64,000 nucleotides of DNA, taken from M3007 sp031425155 (GTDB lineage Bacteria > Bacteroidota > Bacteroidia > Chitinophagales > Saprospiraceae). Under the pieces are notes generated by a model that saw nothing but the letters and a program-made list of their open reading frames with translations, was not told where the DNA came from and made no database searches. The position numbers were made by a program, and so were the translations under genes. Below are positions 60,250-64,000 of the stretch, piece by piece. The DNA is taken from assembly GCA_031425155.1 (NCBI GenBank), contig JANPIV010000022.1:173531-237530 (forward strand). Reading direction: 5' to 3'. Positions within the stretch are counted from its first letter, which is position 1. Each line of letters starts with the position of its first letter.

Positions 60250-60558
60250 TTACTTTTGGCCGGGTTTATTGTGTCTGAGCACACTCCACACTGTCCTTTC
60301 CGATAAGGAGAAACGATTGGCCAAGGTGCCAACCACCTGCGTTTTGGGATAGTTATATTCTGCACATATTTTCTCGAATTCCCGCGCTACAGCATAGCGT
60401 TGCAAATGCGCTGGTGCTATCAAGCCCTGATCTATCATAAAATTCACGCATTGGCTGGGGGTCTTTTCTATATCATGCCGCTCGCAAAAGGATTCAAAAT
60501 TCGTCTGTAAGTGTTCCTGGAATTTATCCAGTATATACTTCTTCGGGAGTGCCTCCAT
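60250..60558 (-). CDS. Small HTH-containing protein
   Basis: A 102-residue protein with no recognised family name. The N-terminal part is helical (MEALPKKYILDKFQEHLQTN). The C-terminal part YPKTQVVGTLANRFSLSERTVWSVLRH (about 70-96) reads as a helix-turn-helix with a recognition helix at SERTVWSVL. It is probably a transcription regulator. It sits directly upstream (same strand) of the nucleosidase-EAD gene, but 415 bases separate them. A -33/-7-like pair lies upstream (60606-60635). Confidence 0.6.
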   Translation of the reverse strand: MEALPKKYILDKFQEHLQTNFESFCERHDIEKTPSQCVNFMIDQGLIAPAHLQRYAVAREFEKICAEYNYPKTQVVGTLANRFSLSERTVWSVLRHNKPGQK

Positions 60559-60605
60559 AGTTTCAGTGTGTAGATAAGAATGCTATGTATCTGTCAATTA
60601 TGTTG

Positions 60606-60635
60606 CAAAGTTCCATCGTATAGCATAGTTCACAA
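60606..60635 (-). promoter_or_regulatory. Possible promoter of the HTH gene
   Basis: On the minus strand TTTG (complement of CAAA at 60633-60636), a 19-base spacer and GAACTTTG (60606-60613), one base off TAnnTTTG. Confidence 0.35.
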
Positions 60636-60899
60636 ATACGTTTTTCACCGCTTTCACCACGTTATTTTGGCGAATTACTGTCGTTACCCGCATTTCAGTA
60701 AACCCTGTTTACGCATTCTGCAAGCCGCCGTTTATGCCCAGGGGAATGGAATTTAAAAATGCGTATTTCTCTCCTAATGTATTGAAATACATTTTTTTAA
60801 ATATTATATAAATATTTATTTACAATAAATTTTGTTAATACTTTCTTCGCTGTTACTGCATGCAGTAGTTTTATTTTTTTTCCCCGAACTTATGGGCGT
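60614..60899. other. AT-rich intergenic region
   Basis: Apart from the possible HTH promoter at its left end and the palindrome at 60854-60867, this divergent spacer has no gene. The stretch 60775-60850 is over 80 percent A+T, as often found before horizontally acquired genes. Confidence 0.4.
60854..60867. promoter_or_regulatory. Palindrome TACTGCATGCAGTA upstream of the helical-protein gene
   Basis: A perfect 14-base palindrome ending 32 bases before the ATG at 60900, placed like an operator over the promoter or leader region. The regulator is unknown. Confidence 0.4.
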
Positions 60900-62354
60900 A
60901 TGAAAAATTTAAAATTTTTAAATTTGTTGCGAACGCTGAAAAAAGAGGAAGTCAGCGCTTTCCATAAATACTTGAAGCAAGCACATGGAGGAGAAGAAGT
61001 GGCCCTCCGGGTGTTTGACTATATCCGCAAGTTTGCTCCCGATTTTCAGGAGGAGAAAAAACTCGAAATGGCCTACGCCTATGCCCAGATATTCAGCTCG
61101 GACCTGCCCGACGATGCAACAGAGCGTAAAAGGACGCAGAAAAACGTGCTCAATACGCTCTCCGACCTGCATGCCTGGTTGAAGGATTTTTTGCTGGCCG
61201 AAAAAATAGGGAACGACACCCTGGAAAGCCAGGCACTCTGGTTAGGGATTTTACAGGAGCGCGGATTACAGGCCGAGTTTTCAAAACACACCGCACGCTT
61301 TTATGCGCAGGCGAAAGCAGTGCCCCAAAAAAGTACGGATGGCTACCTGATGGAAATGGTGGCCAGCTATTTTCATTACCAGGACCTCTCTGCGGTCATG
61401 CCTGTGCCGGACCGGGAGGCCTTGCAAGAGTGCCTGGCGACCTGGGCGACCGCTGCGGAAATTATTCAGCTTAAAATGGACTGCCGAATCACTAACCTCG
61501 AAAGGGTGCGTCCACCAGCTGCATCCGACTCCCCCTCTATACAGTCTCCTGAATTGCCCGGTAAGCCGATAGCAGCAACCAATCCACTGCTCCTATTGTA
61601 CCGCGACATCCGTCAACTGGTAGAGACAGAACAAGAAGTCTATTATGACCGGGTGAAGGCAGGTCTGGATACATGGGCCGACCAGCTGGCACCCGATGAA
61701 TTACATGGTATAATTAGCTATTTGCGTAACTACGCGGCTATACAGATCAGGAATGGTCGGGATGATATTTTTAAGGAGAAAGTCCATCAATTAAATAAAT
61801 TTGGACTTCAGTATGCAAGTTTTAACCAAACAGGAGTAATGTCTCCTACGCAATTTACCAGTATTGTCAGCGTGGCTTGTAGCGTAAATGATTTTAAATG
61901 GGCCACTTCTTTTATAGAGGCCTATACTCGTTTTCTGCCAACTAATGTCCGGCAGGATAGTATCAATCTGGCGCGGGCCATCATCTGTTTTGAACAAAAG
62001 GACTACCCAGCAGCAAGGACCCTTATCGCTTCCACAGAATTCAGGGATATTCACCATGTTATTCGGTCCAGATCGCTGATTTTAATGATGGATATGGATA
62101 TAGGAGAAGGCGCAGATAAAATATTGGGCTATTGTGCGGCCTTTATAGCCTTACTTGGCCGTACGCCAAAACCCGAAACCGAAGCGGTCAAAGCCACGCT
62201 GGCCTTTATTAAGTTCGTCAGAATGCTGGTCTTAGAGAAAGTTGAACAGCAAACACTGATTGATATGATTAAAAAGGCACCGCATTTATATCTCCGATCC
62301 TGGCTGCTGGCGCAGGCGGCCAATTACAAAGGCCGGTATATCAAAAAAAAATGA
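60900..62354 (+). CDS. Large helical protein of unknown function
   Basis: A 484-residue soluble protein, no signal peptide. The start MKNLKFLNLLRTLKKEEVSAFHKYLKQ and the later blocks (YEQEVYYDRV-type region, LHGIISYLRNYAAIQIRNG, ARAIICFEQKDYPAARTLI) look like TPR-like helical repeats. A Pro/Ser-rich linker lies at about 200-225. No enzymatic motif was recognised. It is preceded by a very AT-rich region and a 14-base palindrome. It resembles uncharacterised proteins of this group of bacteria, but I cannot name a family. Confidence 0.75.
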   Translation: MKNLKFLNLLRTLKKEEVSAFHKYLKQAHGGEEVALRVFDYIRKFAPDFQEEKKLEMAYAYAQIFSSDLPDDATERKRTQKNVLNTLSDLHAWLKDFLLAEKIGNDTLESQALWLGILQERGLQAEFSKHTARFYAQAKAVPQKSTDGYLMEMVASYFHYQDLSAVMPVPDREALQECLATWATAAEIIQLKMDCRITNLERVRPPAASDSPSIQSPELPGKPIAATNPLLLLYRDIRQLVETEQEVYYDRVKAGLDTWADQLAPDELHGIISYLRNYAAIQIRNGRDDIFKEKVHQLNKFGLQYASFNQTGVMSPTQFTSIVSVACSVNDFKWATSFIEAYTRFLPTNVRQDSINLARAIICFEQKDYPAARTLIASTEFRDIHHVIRSRSLILMMDMDIGEGADKILGYCAAFIALLGRTPKPETEAVKATLAFIKFVRMLVLEKVEQQTLIDMIKKAPHLYLRSWLLAQAANYKGRYIKKK

Positions 62355-62416
62355 TTGATTTCCATACCTATTGCCCGAACCTATCTGCTATTCAAAACGG
62401 CAGGTACTAAAAGCAG

Positions 62417-62447
62417 GTACGCCGCCCGCTATGAACGAGCGGCATAC
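62417..62447 (-). terminator. Terminator-like hairpin of FN3-like gene copy 1
   Basis: Arms GTACGCCGC (62417-62425) and GCGGCATAC (62439-62447), one mismatch, 16 bases past the stop codon of the minus-strand gene. No long U-tract. Confidence 0.4.
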
Positions 62448-62462
62448 GCTGCCACTATACTG

Positions 62463-62858
62463 TTACATGATCAAGTCTTCTACAACAACATAGTCGGACG
62501 TTCTATCTACAAACTCAGTGGCAAAAAAGAAATGATAATCCCCCTTGTCAAGCCCGGAGAAAGAGATCGAGGTGCTGCCCGTGGTGATGACGGAACTGGT
62601 ATAATTGTCCGACAAGCGCACATAATACACCTTATAGCCGATGGCTCCGCTCTCGCCCGTCCAAGAGAAAGAAATTCCATGCGACCATTGGCCCGTCTTG
62701 GTAATGCCACTCGGGTCGTCGCAGCCCATCACGGCGGCAACCGGCGTAGTCGGCATCACGGAGGCGACGGAGACACCGATGCTGGCAGGCAGCATCAGCA
62801 GGAGCAAAAAGGACAGTTTGACGCACCACTGCCCGCTTACTTTCATTAGATTGTTCAT
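62463..62858 (-). CDS. Small secreted FN3-like protein (intact copy)
   Basis: A 131-residue protein with a signal peptide (SFLLLLMLPASIGVSVAS). The mature part has a fibronectin type III-like pattern: ISFSWTGESGAIGYKVYYVR, then SISFSGLDKGDYHFFFATEF. A conserved MGCDDPSG segment precedes it. It is predicted to be a surface or periplasmic single-domain binding protein; no type IX tail is visible. The start at 62858 is used because the upstream residues are outside the duplicated region. It has a near-identical, frameshifted neighbour at 63134-63527. Confidence 0.72.
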   Translation of the reverse strand: MNNLMKVSGQWCVKLSFLLLLMLPASIGVSVASVMPTTPVAAVMGCDDPSGITKTGQWSHGISFSWTGESGAIGYKVYYVRLSDNYTSSVITTGSTSISFSGLDKGDYHFFFATEFVDRTSDYVVVEDLIM

Positions 62859-63083
62859 CTGTAAGAAAATTAAGATGGTAAATAATTGACCCGATGGATA
62901 GCCACCTGATCGTTGCATAAGTGATCAAAAGAAATTATTTTAAAAAGTACAAACGTTTCCAAAACAATCCCTTGACCACCCTGCAAAGAAAGACAGGCAG
63001 CCGCAGGTATGCAAGCCAGGAGCTTGTTTTTCTCATAAAAATATTTCATTCTATGAATATCAAGCGGCAGCTACTAAAAGCAG

Positions 63084-63118
63084 GTACGCCGCCCGCTATG
63101 AACAAGCAAGCGGCGTAC
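63084..63118 (-). terminator. Terminator-like hairpin of FN3-like gene copy 2
   Basis: Perfect arms GTACGCCGC (63084-63092) and GCGGCGTAC (63110-63118), the counterpart of 62417-62447. Confidence 0.4.
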
Positions 63119-63133
63119 ACTGCCACTATCCCG

Positions 63134-63527
63134 TTACATGATCAAATCGTCCGTGATAACAAAATCGGACGTTCTATCTACAAACTCAGTGGCAAAAAAG
63201 AAATGATAATCGCCTTTTTCAAGCCCGGAGAGAGATCGAGGTGCTGCCTGTGGTGATGACGGAACTGGTATAATTGTCCGACAAGCGCACATAATACACC
63301 TTGTAGCCGATGGCTCCGCTCTCGCCTGTCCAGGAGAAAGAAATTCCATGCGACCATCTGGCTGTCCTGGTCACCCCGCTCGGGTCGTCGCAGCCCATTA
63401 CGGAGGCGACCGGCGTAGTCGGCATCACGGAGGCGACGGAGACCCCGATGCTGGCAGGCAGCATCAGCAGGAGCAAAAAGGACAGTTTGACACACCACTG
63501 CCCGCTTACTTTCATTGCATTGTTCAT
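63134..63527 (-). pseudogene. FN3-like protein, frameshifted second copy
   Basis: Identical in layout to 62463-62858: signal peptide, MGCDDPSG, ISFSWTGESGAIGYKVYYVR. Where the first copy has TCTTTCTCC (coding SFS), the second has TCTCTCC: two bases are missing. The frame shifts and ends at 63219 after 102 residues, losing the last FN3 strands. The lost part (GLEKGDYHFFFATEFVDRTS) is still readable in another frame down to 63134, so the deletion is recent. A truncated product could still be made. Confidence 0.78.
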
Positions 63528-63540
63528 CTGTAAAAAAAAT

Positions 63541-64000
63541 TAAGGTGAATGAATGAGATGAGCAGGTCGGCAGGTAGTGTCCGGGCATAGCGCAGCCAGT
63601 TTGCCTGGCAGCAGCGAAGTGGCCAGCAAAGTGCAGCAGGAAAATAGAGACCGCTAATGCACAAAGTTCTACACGCTCCGAATGGAGCGGGCGGGCGGGA
63701 GAAGGCTGCTGAAAAACAGCGTTTACATCAACTCGCCACACCGATTCTACTCATCAATTTCGATGGTACAAAGGTGCGGGAGGCAATTAAATCAAAATCT
63801 ATAAGATTGATTTACAGACGTTTGTGTAAAATCATGTAAATTTTTGTAAATTCATAAACCGGAGAGCCGGGGAATACGCATGGTAATAACCGCTGACCGG
63901 GTTGGAAGATTAAGGGACGGGATGAGGGGGGTTTTTTTTAGGGGGCAAATTATAAAATTAAGGATTACCACTAAATAAGAAAAAAAAACCCGAACAACAT
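63541..64000. other. End of window, no gene recognised
   Basis: The 460 bases after the second FN3-like copy hold only a 60-codon open frame (63657-63839) without family resemblance. The last 100 bases are A/G-rich with poly-A and poly-G runs. A gene may begin beyond the window. Confidence 0.4.

Larger units (their letters stand above)
62398..62870. repeat. Tandem duplication, copy 1
   Basis: This segment and 63070-63540 are near-identical over most of their length, including the gene, its leader and the hairpin past the stop codon. The copies lie about 200 bases apart. Confidence 0.85.
63070..63540. repeat. Tandem duplication, copy 2
   Basis: The partner of 62398-62870. Differences include a 2-base deletion within the gene and scattered substitutions near both ends. 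Confidence 0.85.

Noticed and set aside
63657..63839. 60-codon frame near the window end
   Set aside because: No start context, promoter or family pattern; composition is like the surrounding spacer.

Overview
The window is a chromosomal segment of a Bacteroidota bacterium, most likely a Saprospiraceae- or Chitinophagales-type organism. The evidence is a PorP/SprF-family protein beside a giant PKD-repeat protein with a CHU_C-type (type IX secretion, type B) tail, Bacteroidota-only small families (DUF4783- and DUF4834-like), split transketolase genes, and promoters that follow the Bacteroidota TTG...TAnnTTTG pattern instead of the E. coli -35/-10. Ribosome-binding purine tracts are mostly absent, and AT-rich stretches precede the start codons. 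No rRNA operon, prophage, transposase, integrase or CRISPR array was seen.

Layout. 1-8.4 kb: end of a SPOR-domain protein, the excision-repair genes uvrA and uvrB around a lipoprotein gene, and a YhcG-type nuclease-fold protein. 8.7-19.4 kb: GH2 beta-mannosidase, PrsW-like membrane protease, an orphan DUF5682 protein, NUDIX hydrolase, RluA-type pseudouridine synthase, a DUF4834-like protein, an EamA transporter and hemA. 18.4-21.1 kb: the two halves of a transketolase separated by a XisI-family gene and two overlapping small ORFs. 21.3-31.9 kb: exported C1 peptidase, CreD, RsmE, an ATP-grasp-like protein, UppS, an exported protein whose signal region carries repeat DNA, a FadH-like flavoprotein, and a haloperoxidase-like lipoprotein. 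32-42 kb: EamA transporter, ClpB, a TIGR04282-like transferase, PyrD, a methyltransferase followed by a Crp/Fnr regulator, DnaX and TerC. 42-52.6 kb: small secreted or membrane proteins, a 1172-residue ThuA / sugar dehydrogenase / PKD / cytochrome c / CBM fusion, a VapBC-like pair with a broken toxin gene, a GT2 fusion, rbfA-nadD and tRNA-Lys(TTT). 52.7-64 kb: the PorP/SprF and PKD pair, a nucleosidase fused to an apparent EAD11 effector-associated domain, a small HTH protein, an unknown helical protein, and a tandem duplication of a small FN3-like secreted protein whose second copy is frameshifted.

Two things stand out. First, the gene at 58668-59834 joins a nucleoside-phosphorylase-fold domain to a low-complexity RHIM-like linker and an EAD11-like C-terminus, the architecture expected of a biological-conflict (defence) effector. 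Second, many intergenic spaces hold unusual stutter-word repeats: short purine-biased words repeated in tandem and usually mirrored as an inverted copy. They reach into gene ends (rsmE stop codon, PrsW C-terminus) and into one signal peptide. Two copies (30.4 and 44.9 kb) also share a non-repetitive linker, which points to a real dispersed element and not only simple-sequence drift.

All calls come from reading the sequence and from family knowledge; no database search was run.
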